Positions 1 to 10,832 of a stretch of DNA of 64,000 bases are shown piece by piece. The notes beneath the pieces are model-generated. The model did no database searches. It was not told where the DNA came from and saw nothing but the letters and a program-made list of their open reading frames with translations. Each line of letters opens with the position of its first letter. Position 1 is the stretch's first letter. The translations under genes were made by a program, and so were the position numbers. The DNA comes from QHWT01 sp963755695 (GTDB lineage: Bacteria; Acidobacteriota; Vicinamibacteria; Vicinamibacterales; 2-12-FULL-66-21), in assembly GCA_963755695.1 (NCBI GenBank), contig CAVWLB010000001.1, forward strand, positions 558,001-622,000, written 5' to 3'.

Positions 1-52
1 AACCCGTGAACCTGAACCTGAGAACCCGTGAACCTGAGAACCCGCGAACCCG
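1..52. repeat. degenerate short tandem repeat, cut by window edge
   Basis: The window opens with about seven imperfect units of the kind AACCCGTG or AACCTGAG, mostly spaced 8 bases apart with one 6-base unit. It resembles one arm of the opposed-arm degenerate repeats seen elsewhere in the window, but the left side is missing, so no partner arm can be seen. It lies upstream of the first gene and contains no credible reading frame. Confidence 0.7.
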
Positions 53-114
53 AGTTGTTCGCCCGCAAAGTTTTCCGGTATTCTCCCCAGACGCTCGAGC
101 GGGAATTCTTCGAG

Positions 115-130
115 TAATGCATTTGCATTA
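115..130. promoter_or_regulatory. perfect 16-base palindrome upstream of VCBS gene
   Basis: TAATGCATTTGCATTA is two perfect 7-base arms around TT. It ends 37 bases before the start codon of the first gene, a fitting place for an operator or promoter-overlapping regulator site. No regulator gene lies next to it, so the binding protein is unknown. Confidence 0.4.
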
Positions 131-167
131 GCGGCAACCGCTCCGCGAGCATCGGCGGGCAGCCTTC

Positions 168-1863
168 ATGATCAGGGTTCGGCGGATTGCCGCCTTTCTT
201 GCGTGCGCCGGCGCATCCGTCGCGTTACTGGTGGCTGCGCCAGCCATTCCGGTCACCTTCACTGATGTCACGGCCGCGGCAGGCATCAAGTTTCGTCACG
301 TGAACGGCGCCTTCGGCAAGAAGTACCTGCCCGAGACGCTGGGCTCCGGTTGCGCGTTTCTCGACTACGACAACGACGGCTGGCAGGACGTGCTGTTCGT
401 CAACTCGATGGCGTGGCCGTCGCGGAAGGGAACTCCATCGTATCCCGCGCTCTACCGGAACAACCACGACGGGACGTTTACCGACGTGACGCGCCAGGCC
501 GGACTGGCCGTCCAGATGTACGGCTTGGGCGTCGCCGTCGCTGACTACGACAACGACGGCAACATCGACATCTACATCACCGCACTCGGGCCGAATCACC
601 TGTTCCGGAACGTGGGCGGAGGCAAGTTCAAGGACGTTACCAGCACCGCGGGCGTGGGGGATCCGGGGTTCTCGACCAGCGCGATGTGGTTCGATTACGA
701 CCGCGACGGCAAGTTGGATTTGTTCGTGGCCAACTACGTGCAGTGGACGGTGGAGACGGATCTCTATTGCACGCTCGACGGCAAGACGAAGTCGTACTGC
801 ACACCGGAATCGTACAAAGGACAGAGCGCGACCCTCTACCACAATCGCGGCGGCGGCACCTTCGAAGACGTCACGCGCAAGGCCGGCCTGTACGATCCGT
901 CGAGCAAGGCACTGGGCGTTGCGCTGATCGATGTCGACAACGACGGCTGGCCCGACCTGTTCGTCGCCAACGATACGCAGCCGAACAAGCTGTATCGAAA
1001 CCGCCGCGATGGTACCTTCGTTGACGCAGGGCATGACCGCGGGGGTTGCCTTCAACGAAGCCGGGGTCGCACGCGCCGGCATGGGTGTCGACGCGGCCGA
1101 CATCGATGGCTCGGGGCGTCAGGCGATCGTTATCGGCAACTTCTCGAACGAGATGATGGCGCTCTACACCAACGATGGAAACGGCCTGTTCATCGACGAA
1201 GCCCCCGCCTCCACGATTGGCCATGCGTCGCTGCTCACGCTGACGTTTTCCTGTTTCTTCTTCGACGCGGATCTCGACGGACTGCCCGACATCTTCGCCG
1301 CGAACGGCCACGTGTCCGACGACATCAATACCGTGCAGCCGAAGATCACCTACGCGCAACCGGCGCATCTGTTCAGGAATCTCGGCGGCAAGAAATTCGA
1401 GAACATCAGCGCGACGTCGGGCGCTGCGCTGCAACAGCGGGTGGTGGCGCGGGGCGCCGCCTACGGGGACATCGACAACGACGGCGATCTCGATCTGCTC
1501 GTCATCACGAACAACGGTCCCGCGCGACTGCTGCGCAACGACGGCGGCAACCGCAATCACATGTTGCGGGTGAAGACCATCGGCACCGAGTCGAATCGCG
1601 ACGGCATCGGCGCGAAGGTGCGGGTGGCCGTCGAGGGCGGACCCGCGCGGGTAGCGGTAGTAAAAACCGGATCCAGCTACTGTTCGCAGAGCGAGCTGCC
1701 GCTGACCTTCGGGCTGGGAAGCTCCACCAGCGTCAAATCGATCGAGATTACCTGGCCGAACGGGAAGGTGGAACGACTTCCAGGTACGGCCGCTGACCAG
1801 GTGGTGACCGTGCAGGAAGGCAAAGGCATCATTCGTACGGAACAGATCCGACACACATCATGA
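168..1863 (+). CDS. secreted CRTAC1-type VCBS/ASPIC-UnbV protein (one +1 frame break)
   Basis: About 565 residues. A signal peptide is clear at residues 1-25 (basic start, then a hydrophobic run). The body carries repeated FG-GAP/VCBS blades with Asp-rich calcium-type loops (DYDNDGWQD, DYDNDGNID, DYDRDGKLD, DVDNDGWPD, DIDNDGDLD), followed by an ASPIC/UnbV tail containing ITWPNG. This describes a beta-propeller protein exported to the cell surface or periplasm; such proteins are abundant in Acidobacteriota but their substrates are mostly unknown. The frame changes once near 1026, where removing one base between GAC and CAG restores a continuous protein. The stop overlaps the next start as ATGA, so the two genes are probably co-translated. 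Confidence 0.85.
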
Positions 1864-4800
1864 CAGTCCGCGCCGCGCTCGCGTGTATCGGCGTGAGTAC
1901 TTTGACGCTCACGACGGCATTCCTCGGGCAGCCTTCCACTCATTCCTTTCGAGACGAGCGGTTCCCGTCCTCGCGCGATGCGCTTGGGTGGACCGCGACG
2001 GTCCGCGCGGCGGCTGGTCAGGCTGAGAAACCGCAGCCCGCCGCCGACCGGATCGAGAACGCATACCGGGCGAGCAATCGCGGCGTCGCGAGGCTCGAGC
2101 AGTTCGACTACGACGCCGCGGTGACGGCGTTCCGCGAAGCGCTTGGGATCGAGGCTTCGCTGGCGGCCGCGCGGGCCAACCTCGCAATCGCGCTGTACTA
2201 CGCCGGCCAGATTGACGCGGCTCAGGAGGAGGCTCGTGCCGCGGAAAGGGCTCTCCCAAAAGCGCCCCAGCCGCCCTACATGCTCGGGCTCATTGCGAAA
2301 GGGCAGAACAACTCCGACGAGGCGATCGCGGCCTTCAGGCGTGCGCTGCAGATCGATCCCGAGGATGTCGGCAGCCGGGTGAATCTCGGCCAGGTCTATC
2401 TGCAGGAACGGAACGTCAAGGAAGCCCTCCCGATGTTTCGCGAGGCGCTCGCGCGCGAGCCCTACAACGTGACCGCCGCCTACGGCCTCGCAACGACATT
2501 GCTCCGCAGCGGAGAAGCCGATGCTGGGCGAGAGGCGATGCAGCAGTTCCAGAAGCTGCGCGACAGCGCCTACGGCGTCACCTATGCGCCCGGCTATCTT
2601 CAACAAGGCCGCAATGCCGAGGCAATCGTGTCGACCGGTGCCGAGCCGGAGTTGGTCGACGAGGCCACGCCGCGTGTCACGTTTGCCGATGCCACGCCGC
2701 CAGCATTCGCCGCGCGGCCGCCCGACCAGGCGTCAGCCACGGGTGAACGCCTGACGCTATTCGACATGGACGGCGACGGCGACCAGGATCTGCTGGTCCT
2801 CGACGCCGCAGCCCTGCATCTCTATCGCAACGACGGCGGACGCTTTACCGACGTGACTGCCGCGACCAAGCTCGACGCGCGTCTGCCCGGACGCGGAGTC
2901 GGCGCCGTGGCCGGCGACTACGATAACGACGGGAAGCCAGACCTCTTCGTGCTGCGGGACGAGGGTCCACGGCTGCTGCACCAGCGTGCCGACGGGGCCT
3001 TCGAGGATGTAACCGGCGCAGCCCTGGGATCGTCCGGCGCGATTGCGGCACGCACGGCGGCGTTCGCCGACGTCGATCACGACGGCGACCTCGACATCGT
3101 GATTGCGGGGACGTCGGTTCCGCAACCGGCTGCTGCGCAACAACGGCAACGCCACGTTCACCGATATCGCATCCGAGGCGGGAACGGCCGGTCCTTCAGC
3201 CCGGGCCATCGGCATCGTCCCGACCGACTACGACAACCGCCGGGACATCGATCTTCTCGTCGTGAGCGAGGACCGCGCGCCGACGCTGTACCAGAACATG
3301 CGCGACGGCACCTTCCGCGACGTCGCGCAGGATGTCGGGCTTGCGGCCGCCGGGCCCGCTCGCGCGGTGGCGGCAGGCGACGTGAACAAGGATGGCTATC
3401 ACCGATCTCTTTATCGCGCGCGCCGGCCAGCCACCGGTGTTCGCGATGAGCGACGGGCGCGACCCACTTCGTGCTGCGCGACGCGCCGCCAGCGTCAGCC
3501 GATGCGGTGGCGGCGCAATTGGTCGATTACGACAACGATGGTTTGCTCGACCTGCTGACCTGCGGTCCTGGCGGGCTACGCCTGTTTCGAAACCTCGGAA
3601 CGCGTTGGGTGGATGTCGAGCGCCGCGGCCTCCCTGGACAGCTCGAAGCAGCCGGTCACCCAGCTGTCGATTGCGGATCTCGATGGCGACGGCGACAGCG
3701 ATGTCATCACCACGAACGACAAGCGGTGAGCTGAAGATCTGGCGCAACGAGGGAGGGAACCGTAGTCCTGCGATTCGGGTCCAGCTGGCCGCGCGCGTGA
3801 GCAACCGCAGCGGGGACGGGAACCAAAGTAGAGGTGCAGGCCGGGGCGCTGCGCGAAAAGCTCGAGACCTCCTCCGCCACGCCCGCCGTCGCACCGGCGG
3901 ATCTGCTGTTCGGCCTCGGCCGCCGCGCCACCGCGGACATCGTCCGGGTGCTGTGGCCATCCGGCATTCTGCAGACAGAGGTTGTGCCGGCGCCGGCCGC
4001 ACCGGCTTCCGCGCCGGTCTCGATGAAGGTCGAAGAGCTCGATCGCAAGCCCTCGTCGTGCCCGTTCCTGTTCACGTGGAACGGCTCGCGCTTCGAGTTC
4101 GTGACCGATTTCCTCGGCGGCGGCGAGATGGGCGACTGGGTTGCGCCGGGCGTCTGCAATCGGCCCGATCCCGACGAGTACGTGCGCATCCGCGGCGATC
4201 AACTGCAGCCCCACGACGGACAGCTACGAGCTGCGGATCACCAACGAGCTCGAAGAAGCGCATGTTCCTGGATCGAGTGCAGCTCGTGGCTGTCGATCAT
4301 CCAGAGGACGTCGACGTGTATCCAAACGAAGGACTGCGGTCACCGCCTCTGGAGCCTTTCCGCATCTATACGACCGAAGGAGCGCATCCGCCCCGACGCG
4401 CCGTCGACGAGCACGGTCACGACGTGACGCCGCTGGTCCGCAGCGTCGATCGTCGGGCGCCCGACGACTTCGGCTTGTCGCGGATCCGCGGCTATGCCGA
4501 ACGTCACGAGCTGACGCTCGATCTGGACGCGGCATCCGATCGGGTGGTTCTCCTGCTCACTGGGTGGACGGAATACGCGTTTTCAAACGACAACGTCGCG
4601 GCCGCGACAGGCCGGCCTCGCGATGCAGCCGCCCCGTCTCGACATGAAGGACGAGACGGGCAAATGGCGTACGGTGATCGAGGATGTCGGGTTCCCGGTT
4701 GGCCGGCCACAGACGATTGCCGTCGACCTGACCGGCAAGTTTCCCGGCCGCTCGCGCGAGGTGCGGATCGTCACGAACATGCGCGATCTACTGGGACCAG

Positions 4801-5366
4801 GTGCTGGTCGACACCTCGCGAGGCCAGGCGCAGGCGAGGCTGACGCGGGTGAATCCGATCGGAGCGCACGTTACGCTCGCGCGGATTCTCGGCCGAGACC
4901 AGTCCCGATGGCCGGCCGCCGTTTGCCTACGATTACGCGCGGGTCGGCGTGGCTCGCCATGGAAGGTCCCGGCCGGGCGTTACACGCGATACGGGGACGT
5001 GCGGCCGCTGCTCCTGCGCGGCCGACGACATGTTCGCGATTGCCGCTCCCGGCGACGAGGTCGACGTTGACGTTCGACGCAGCAGCGCTGCCGCCGCTTC
5101 AGCCCGGGTTCGACGCGCACGTTCCTTCTCTATGCGGACGGTTTCAGCAAGGAGATGAACATCCGCTCGGCGACCCCCGACGCGGTTGCGCCGCTGCCGT
5201 TCCACGCGATGCGGAGCTATCCGTACGGCGCAGGACGAGTCGCTACCCCGACACGCCAGAGCATCGCGACTACCTCGCGCGCTACAACACGCGCATCGTC
5301 ACGGCGCCGGTGCCCTCGCTCGAGCTCAGTGCCGCGCTTGCACTCGACCACTCATCGCAGCGATGA
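1860..5366 (+). CDS. secreted TPR + VCBS + ASPIC/UnbV protein (many +1 frame breaks)
   Basis: About 1165 residues once the breaks are resolved. The order is: hydrophobic export signal, TPR repeats (roughly residues 60-240, with typical AxxxLGxxL helices), VCBS propeller blades (DMDGDGDQD, DYDNDGKPD, DVDHDGDLD, DYDNDGLLD, DLDGDGDSD), an ASPIC/UnbV segment (VLWPSG near 3955) and a long C-terminal domain ending near SLELSAALALDH. Roughly 15 or more breaks lie between 3110 and 5250; each one I could resolve is a single extra base, and all conserved motifs survive on either side. I therefore treat the span as one gene with sequence errors, although a true pseudogene cannot be ruled out. It overlaps its neighbours as ATGA at both ends. 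Probable role: large exported scaffold or binding protein; the ligand is unknown. Confidence 0.75.
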
Positions 5367-6405
5367 CCATTCGTTACTCCGCGGCCGCCTGCCAGACCGA
5401 TCTCGCCAACCCGCTCGATCGCCGGCAGATGTCCGCGAACACCGACCGCATGCTGGCGATGATCGACGCCGCGGTCGCCGGCGCGGCGCCGTTCCTGCCG
5501 GTGCGTCTCGTCGTCTTTCCCGAGTTCGCGCATGCGGCGCCGGTGTTCCCGACCGTTGAGCGAGCTGCGCGAGAAGATCTCGCGGTCCCGATTCCCAACG
5601 AGCACACCGCGCGGCTGCACGCAAAGGCGCGCGAGCACGACGTCTACATCCAGAGCGGATCGATGATCGAAGCCGATCCGCGCTGGCCCGACGTGCGTTG
5701 TTCAACACGACGTGCCTCATCGGGCCCGAGGGCATCCTCTACAAGTATCGGAAGGTGAATCCGTGGATCCCCTACGAGGTCCACGCCAGCCCGCACGATC
5801 TCGAGGGCTACGACGAGCCGCTGTTTCCCGTGGCCGACACGCCGATCGGCCGCATCGGCTGCGCGATCTGCTACGACTGGCTGTTCCCCGAAGCGATCCG
5901 TCAGCTCGCGGCCAACGGCGCGGAGGTGCTGGTTCGCGTCTCCGCCTACATGGATCCCGTGGGGCGCGACCGAGCCGATGAACTGGTGGACGATCGTCAA
6001 CCGCTGCCGCGCGCTCGAGAACACCGCGTTCGTCGTCGCCGCGAACCAGGGCGCCAGCCTGCGCCACTATCCGCCGTATTCGTGGCCCGGCGGCAGCCAG
6101 ATCGTGGACTTCGACGGCCGCATCCTCGCGGAGGCCATCGCCCGGTCCCGGCGAGCGGATCGTCGTCGCGCCGATCGACATCACGCGCGGTGCGTCACGA
6201 GCGGGCCCAACGCACGGGCCATCACATGCTCGCGCATCTCAGAACCGAGGCGTATCCGGTCTACTCGACGCCGCGGTATCCTCCGCTGCGATCGGACCAA
6301 CTGTCGTACGAGCGCAACCTCGAACTGATCGAGCTCGCCAAGGCCGAAACTGCGCAGCCGCCCTTGCCTGCGGCGCTGAAGTACCGCCCTAAGAATTGCG
6401 TGTAG
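5363..6405 (+). CDS. carbon-nitrogen hydrolase, nitrilase superfamily (+1 frame breaks)
   Basis: About 345 residues. The Glu-Lys-Cys catalytic triad of the nitrilase superfamily is visible: Glu in VVFPEFAH, Lys in YRKVNPW, Cys in CAICYDWLFPEA. Further family motifs are NRCRALENTAFVVAANQG and PIDI. The enzyme should hydrolyse an amide or nitrile C-N bond in the cytoplasm; the strong match around PYEVHASPHDL suggests an aliphatic-amidase or formamidase-like subgroup, but the substrate cannot be read from sequence. The start ATG overlaps the previous stop. Breaks near 5556-5575, 5690, 5960, 6143 and 6190 are all explained by extra single bases. The TAG stop falls inside a copy of the dispersed TGTAGG repeat, so the natural C-terminus may have been set by repeat insertion. 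Confidence 0.8.
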
Positions 6406-6420
6406 GTCGGGTCTTTACAC
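6401..6420 (+). repeat. TGTAGG dispersed element, partial copy
   Basis: TGTAGGTCGGGTCTTTACAC matches the left half of the element at 18773-18797 and loses the second palindrome arm. Its TGTAG supplies the TAG stop of the upstream hydrolase gene. Confidence 0.55.
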
Positions 6421-6426
6421 CTTTTC

Positions 6427-7326
6427 ATGATCATCCTGTCGTTCGACCACCTGTCGAAACGCTACGGGCAGACCACCGCGCTCAACGACGTATCGTTCGA
6501 CGTCCCCAACGGCGAGATCTTCGGCCTCCTCGGTCCGAACGGCGCCGGCAAGAGCACGCTCATTCGAATTCTGATGGACATCATCCGCGCAGACAGCGGC
6601 GCCATCCACGTATTCGGAGAGCCACGCCGCCGCGATCATCTCGATCGCCTGGGCTACCTGCCGGAGGAACGCGGCCTCTACACCAAGCAGACTGTCATCG
6701 ACGTCATGATGTATTTCGGGAACCTGAAAGGGCTCGATCGTGCCGAGGCGCGCCGGCGCGCGCTCGAGTGGCTGGCGAAGGTGGAGCTGTCGCAGGTGGC
6801 GTCATGGCGGATCGATCGCCTGAGCAAAGGCATGAGCCAGAAGGTTCAGATCGCGTCGGTGCTGCTCAGCGATCCCGAGTTGTGCGTCCTCGATGAACCG
6901 ACGACCGGTCTCGATCCGGTCAACGTACGGCTGGTGCAGGATCTCTTGATCGAACGCCGGTCCCGTGGACGGACGACCATCCTCTCCACGCACCACATGA
7001 ACCAGGTCGAGACGCTGTGCGATCGGGTGGCGCTCATCAACCAGGGGCGGCTGATGGTGTACGGCAAGGTCGACGAAGTTCGACGCCGGTATTCCTTGCC
7101 TGAAGTGTTCGTCCGCGCCCGCGGTCCACTGCCGATGGTGTCGCAGGTCGCGTGCGCAACGGAATCGGAGACCGGACTCTGGCGCTTGCGGCTGGTCGAC
7201 GGCGCGCCGCCTGCAGAAGTGTTGACTGCGCTGGTCAGCCGCGGCGCCGAGATTGATCGGTTCGAGCCGGCGCTGGCGCCGATGGAGGAGATCTTTCTTC
7301 GCGTCGTACGGGAGGCACGGCCATGA
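6427..7326 (+). CDS. ABC-2 exporter ATP-binding protein
   Basis: 299 residues. Walker A GPNGAGKS is at 36-43, the ABC signature LSKGMSQ at 132-138 and Walker B with the D-loop LCVLDEPTTGLD at 152-163. The last 80 residues form the small extra domain (DUF4162-like) common in ATPases of the NatA/YhaQ type. It would power the permease encoded next, whose start overlaps this stop by four bases (ATGA), so the two are almost certainly made as a pair. NatA-type exporters move sodium or drugs; the substrate here is unknown. The ATG start sits 21 bases after the hydrolase gene. Confidence 0.9.
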   Translation: MIILSFDHLSKRYGQTTALNDVSFDVPNGEIFGLLGPNGAGKSTLIRILMDIIRADSGAIHVFGEPRRRDHLDRLGYLPEERGLYTKQTVIDVMMYFGNLKGLDRAEARRRALEWLAKVELSQVASWRIDRLSKGMSQKVQIASVLLSDPELCVLDEPTTGLDPVNVRLVQDLLIERRSRGRTTILSTHHMNQVETLCDRVALINQGRLMVYGKVDEVRRRYSLPEVFVRARGPLPMVSQVACATESETGLWRLRLVDGAPPAEVLTALVSRGAEIDRFEPALAPMEEIFLRVVREARP

Positions 7327-8651
7327 ATCGATGGGCAAAGGTCAGGGCGATTGCGACCTTCGAGTTTCTCGCCACGGTGAAGCGCACCGGGTACCTCGTC
7401 ACCACGTTCGGGATGCCGGTGTTCATGGGGATCTACGCAGGCGTGGTCGCCCTGCCAGCCTATTACGCTCAGAAGAAGGACGCTGAACTATCCGTCTGGG
7501 GAGTCGTGGATGAATCGGGTCTCCTCGCGCTGAAGGCCGACGCGGAGCCCTCAGCCGATCGCCTGCCCGAGACGCTTCGCAAGACGCTCGAGGCCGCCGG
7601 CCAGCGCGGCGCGATCGCGCGGGCCATTGCCAGCGAACATTTCGTCTTCAGGCCATTCGAGAGCGAGGGAGCCGCCCGCGCGGCAGTCGCGAGGCGCAGC
7701 GTCAAAGGCTACTTCCTCGTTCCGCCGGACTATCTCGCGAGCGGCAGAGTGAAGAGCTACCAGGCTGCCGACATCAATCTGTCGGGATCGGACCCACGGC
7801 GTGCGTTCGAGCGGCTCTTGCGGGAACGGCTCGTCGCCGGGCTTGCCGACGGCCGGATTGCCGCTCGGATTCTCAACCCGATTCAGGGCGACCGATCTTA
7901 CGACATCACGAGAACGGGAAACGTCCAGGAAGGAAGCGGCGCGGCATCCGCGGTCCGCATTGGCGTTCCGGTGGCGTTCATGGTCCTGTTCCTGATGTCG
8001 GTCCTCATGACCTCGGGGTATCTGATTCAAGGCACCGCGACGGAAAAGGAGAATAAGGTCGTCGAGGTGCTTCTTGCGTCGGCGAATCCAGACGAGATAC
8101 TGGGCGGCAAACTGCTCGGTCTCGGTGGTGCGGGCCTGCTGCAGATTTTCGTGTGGCTGTCGATTCTCACTGCCGGCGGGCTTGGCATCGTCCCGTTGAT
8201 CCTGTCGTCGAATTTCGAGTTTCCCTGGATCTCGCTGGCTCTTGCGGTGCCATTGTTCTTTCTGGGGTTCTTGTTCTTTGGGAGCCTGATGCTCGGCACC
8301 GGGTCGCTCGGCTCCAACATGCGCGAGTCGCAGCAGCTCGCGATGATGTGGTCGCTCACGGCGGCGCTTCCAATGATGATGATGGCCCTCCTGATTAGCG
8401 ATCCGCATGGCATCGCCGCCCGGGTGATGACCTGGATTCCCTTCACCGCGGCGCCACTGGTGATGTTTCGAGCCAGCCTCGACCCCACGTTCCTGGCGTG
8501 GTGGGAAGTTGCGGGCGCGTTCGTAGTCCTCGCCGTATCGAGCTGGATGGCTCTTCGCGTCGGCGGCAGGCTGTTCCGGGTGGGCCTCCTGAGCGCCGGT
8601 TCTCGTCCGAGCTTCCGCGAGATCATTCGCCAGGCACGGCTCTCCGCTTGA
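7323..8651 (+). CDS. ABC-2 type permease, NatB/YhaP-like
   Basis: 442 residues. One membrane helix near residues 18-40 is followed by a soluble extracytoplasmic domain of about 180 residues, then about five or six membrane helices in the C-terminal half (for example VAFMVLFLMSVLMTSGYLI and PMMMMALLI). The motif GTATEKENKVVEVLLAS after the second helix is diagnostic for NatB/YhaP permeases (ENR/EKE..EVLL). It is translationally coupled to the ATPase just upstream and together they form a complete exporter. The substrate is not shown by sequence. Confidence 0.88.
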   Translation: MNRWAKVRAIATFEFLATVKRTGYLVTTFGMPVFMGIYAGVVALPAYYAQKKDAELSVWGVVDESGLLALKADAEPSADRLPETLRKTLEAAGQRGAIARAIASEHFVFRPFESEGAARAAVARRSVKGYFLVPPDYLASGRVKSYQAADINLSGSDPRRAFERLLRERLVAGLADGRIAARILNPIQGDRSYDITRTGNVQEGSGAASAVRIGVPVAFMVLFLMSVLMTSGYLIQGTATEKENKVVEVLLASANPDEILGGKLLGLGGAGLLQIFVWLSILTAGGLGIVPLILSSNFEFPWISLALAVPLFFLGFLFFGSLMLGTGSLGSNMRESQQLAMMWSLTAALPMMMMALLISDPHGIAARVMTWIPFTAAPLVMFRASLDPTFLAWWEVAGAFVVLAVSSWMALRVGGRLFRVGLLSAGSRPSFREIIRQARLSA

Positions 8652-8740
8652 ACCCGGATCGGCGGCCGCACCAAACGCACGGATCAAATCCATTTCCGTC
8701 GTGTCCCAGGTGCGGCGCGCGATCCGTGTAATCTGTGATC

Positions 8741-9976
8741 ATGTCGATTGTCGTCCAGAAGTACGGTGGCAGCAGCGTTTCAGACGTCGATCGCATCCGG
8801 CAGGTTGCCACGCGGGTCATGCGCACAAGGGCGGCCGGCCACGACGTCGCCGTTGTCGTGTCCGCAATGGGAGACACGACGGACGAACTGTTGTCTCTCG
8901 CCAAGCGTGTCTCCAAGAATCCCGATCGCCGTGAGCTCGACATGCTGCTGTCGGCGGGAGAGCGCATCTCGATGGCGCTTCTTTCGATGGCGATTCGCGA
9001 GCTCGGGGGCGACGCGATCAGCTTCACTGGCAGCCAGTCGGGCATCATCACCAACGATCGCCACGTCGACGCGCGGATTATCGAGGTGCGTCCGTTCCGC
9101 GTGCAGGACGAGCTCGCGCGCGGCCGCGTGGTGGTCATTGCCGGATACCAGGGCGTGTCGTACCGTCGCGAAGTGACGACCCTGGGGCGTGGCGGGAGCG
9201 ATACGACGGCCGTGGCAATGGCCGCGGCGCTCGGTGCGGAGTATTGCGAGATTTGTTCGGATGTCGACGGTATCTACACAGCGGACCCGCGGGTCGTGCC
9301 CGCCGCTCAGCGAATTGGCGCGCTCTCGTATGAAGAGACGCAAGAGCTGGCAGAAGCGGGCGCAAGGGTGCTGAACGCCCAGGCCGTGGAGTTCGCCAAG
9401 GAAAAGGGGATTGCCATCTACGCGCGGGCGACGGCGTCAGCGCTTCCGGGCGCGGATCCGTCTGCCGACGGCACCGTGGTGCGGCGCGATGCACCCAGGG
9501 TGCCCGGCGCCGTCGCGGGAGTCGCGAGCGAGCGCGATCTGCTGGTGCTGCAGGCGCGCGGCACGAGCGAGACGATCTCGTCGCTGTTCGAGATGCTGGA
9601 CCACCGCGGCACCGCCGGGAAGCAACTGCACGTAGCGGCGTTCGGACGCGGATGCGACGGGATGACGGTGCTGCTCTCGCGCGAGAATCTCCACGACGAG
9701 GATCGGTTGCGGGGCGATCTGGCAGAACGCTTTTCGGCGGATGCGTCTCTGGTCGACGGCTTGGGCGCAGTCAGCGTGATTGGCGCAGGCATCAACGCGA
9801 GTTACGTGAACCTCCGTCGCGGCACGAAGGCCCTCGACCAGGCCGCGATCGAAGCGCGCGGGCTCGCGACCTCGTCGTTCCGAATCTCCTGGCTGATACG
9901 GTCCGCGCAGGTTGACGAAGCGGTGAGGCGGTTACATCAGGAGTTCGTCGAAGCGAATCGTCAGCCAGTTCCGTAG
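8741..9976 (+). CDS. lysC: aspartate kinase
   Basis: 411 residues from the ATG at 8741 (a GTG two codons earlier is possible). The kinase motif KYGGSSV at 7-13, GRGGSDTTAVAMA near 150 and CSDVDGIYTADPR near 170 are those of aspartokinases; two ACT-type regulatory regions follow from about residue 265. It phosphorylates L-aspartate, the first step to lysine, methionine and threonine, and is usually feedback-inhibited through the ACT region. It stands alone here: no asd, dapA or thr genes are adjacent. The 89 bases upstream show no clear sigma-70 promoter. Confidence 0.93.
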   Translation: MSIVVQKYGGSSVSDVDRIRQVATRVMRTRAAGHDVAVVVSAMGDTTDELLSLAKRVSKNPDRRELDMLLSAGERISMALLSMAIRELGGDAISFTGSQSGIITNDRHVDARIIEVRPFRVQDELARGRVVVIAGYQGVSYRREVTTLGRGGSDTTAVAMAAALGAEYCEICSDVDGIYTADPRVVPAAQRIGALSYEETQELAEAGARVLNAQAVEFAKEKGIAIYARATASALPGADPSADGTVVRRDAPRVPGAVAGVASERDLLVLQARGTSETISSLFEMLDHRGTAGKQLHVAAFGRGCDGMTVLLSRENLHDEDRLRGDLAERFSADASLVDGLGAVSVIGAGINASYVNLRRGTKALDQAAIEARGLATSSFRISWLIRSAQVDEAVRRLHQEFVEANRQPVP

Positions 9977-9988
9977 CCAGGCATCGGC

Positions 9989-10769
9989 CTATTTAGTGAG
10001 CACGACGACGTCGTTGAGTTGAGCGACGAGGCGGAACTTGTCACGCGTCTGGAGGGTTGCGAGAGCGGCGCGGATGGCTTCTGCAGCAACCAGCTCTTCA
10101 TGCACTTCCAGGACGAGCGTTCGGATCTTCGCCCACGCCAGCGTCTCCTCCGCTACGAGTTCCACCTCGCTGCCTTCAATATCGCAGATCACCGTCGCGG
10201 ACTCGTAAGGTTTGAGGAGCTCGTTCAGCGTGACCGTGGGGACTTCGATCCTCCGAGGTGAGGGGCGCTCTCGGCTGCTGGCCAGCGGGTTCCTGCAAAC
10301 GAAAAACTCCGTAGTCGCGCGACCGTATCCCACGGCGCAATTCAGGTACTTCGAACTGACACCCGTTCAGCGCGCGATGACGTGCCAGCACCGGGAGGAG
10401 GGCGGGATTGGCCTCGACCAGTACGTGATGCGTGGGATTTTTCAGACGACGATTGGCGAGGCAGGCGACGATTCCCAACCCGGCGCCGCACTCAACGAGG
10501 GGCAGGGATGGGTCAATCCACGAAAGGGCCTGGCGTTCGTTGATCTCGTACTTTCCCCTGAGGATCTCTCTGACGACAGCCGGAGGAAGCAGCGTGGAAT
10601 CGAACCGGCACCCGTCCGCATGGACAAACTGCCGGGCGAAGTGCATCTGCAATCGCAGGTGGCTCTCCGCCAGAAACGGTCCTGGACCCTTCCGTGCCAG
10701 TACGCCCACAGCCTTCCGTATTTCGGTCGCCGCCTTCAGCAATCTGGACGTGGAACCCGTTGCCCGCAT
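9989..10769 (-). CDS. FkbM-family methyltransferase (one +1 frame break)
   Basis: About 260 residues. The N-terminal half carries a SAM-binding motif (LVECGAGLGIVACLANR) and the acidic strand LVEANPALLPVL; the C-terminal half has the FkbM hallmark VICDIEGSEVELV. Such enzymes O-methylate sugars or small metabolites; the target is unknown. The frame changes at about 10343, where removing one C restores FEVLNCAVGYGRATTEF across the join. An ATG at 10769 is preferred over a TTG at 10778. The gene is convergent with the aspartate kinase gene, 12 bases apart. Confidence 0.75.
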
Positions 10770-10832
10770 GATGTGCAAATGCCTATGCAGAGGCTATGCC
10801 GATACGGTCGAGATTGCACGTGGCCGGGCCCA

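Noticed and set aside
1860..6405. Calling the two genes decayed pseudogenes
   Set aside because: All motifs and catalytic residues survive and every break is one extra base; no in-frame nonsense mutations or deletions were needed to explain them.
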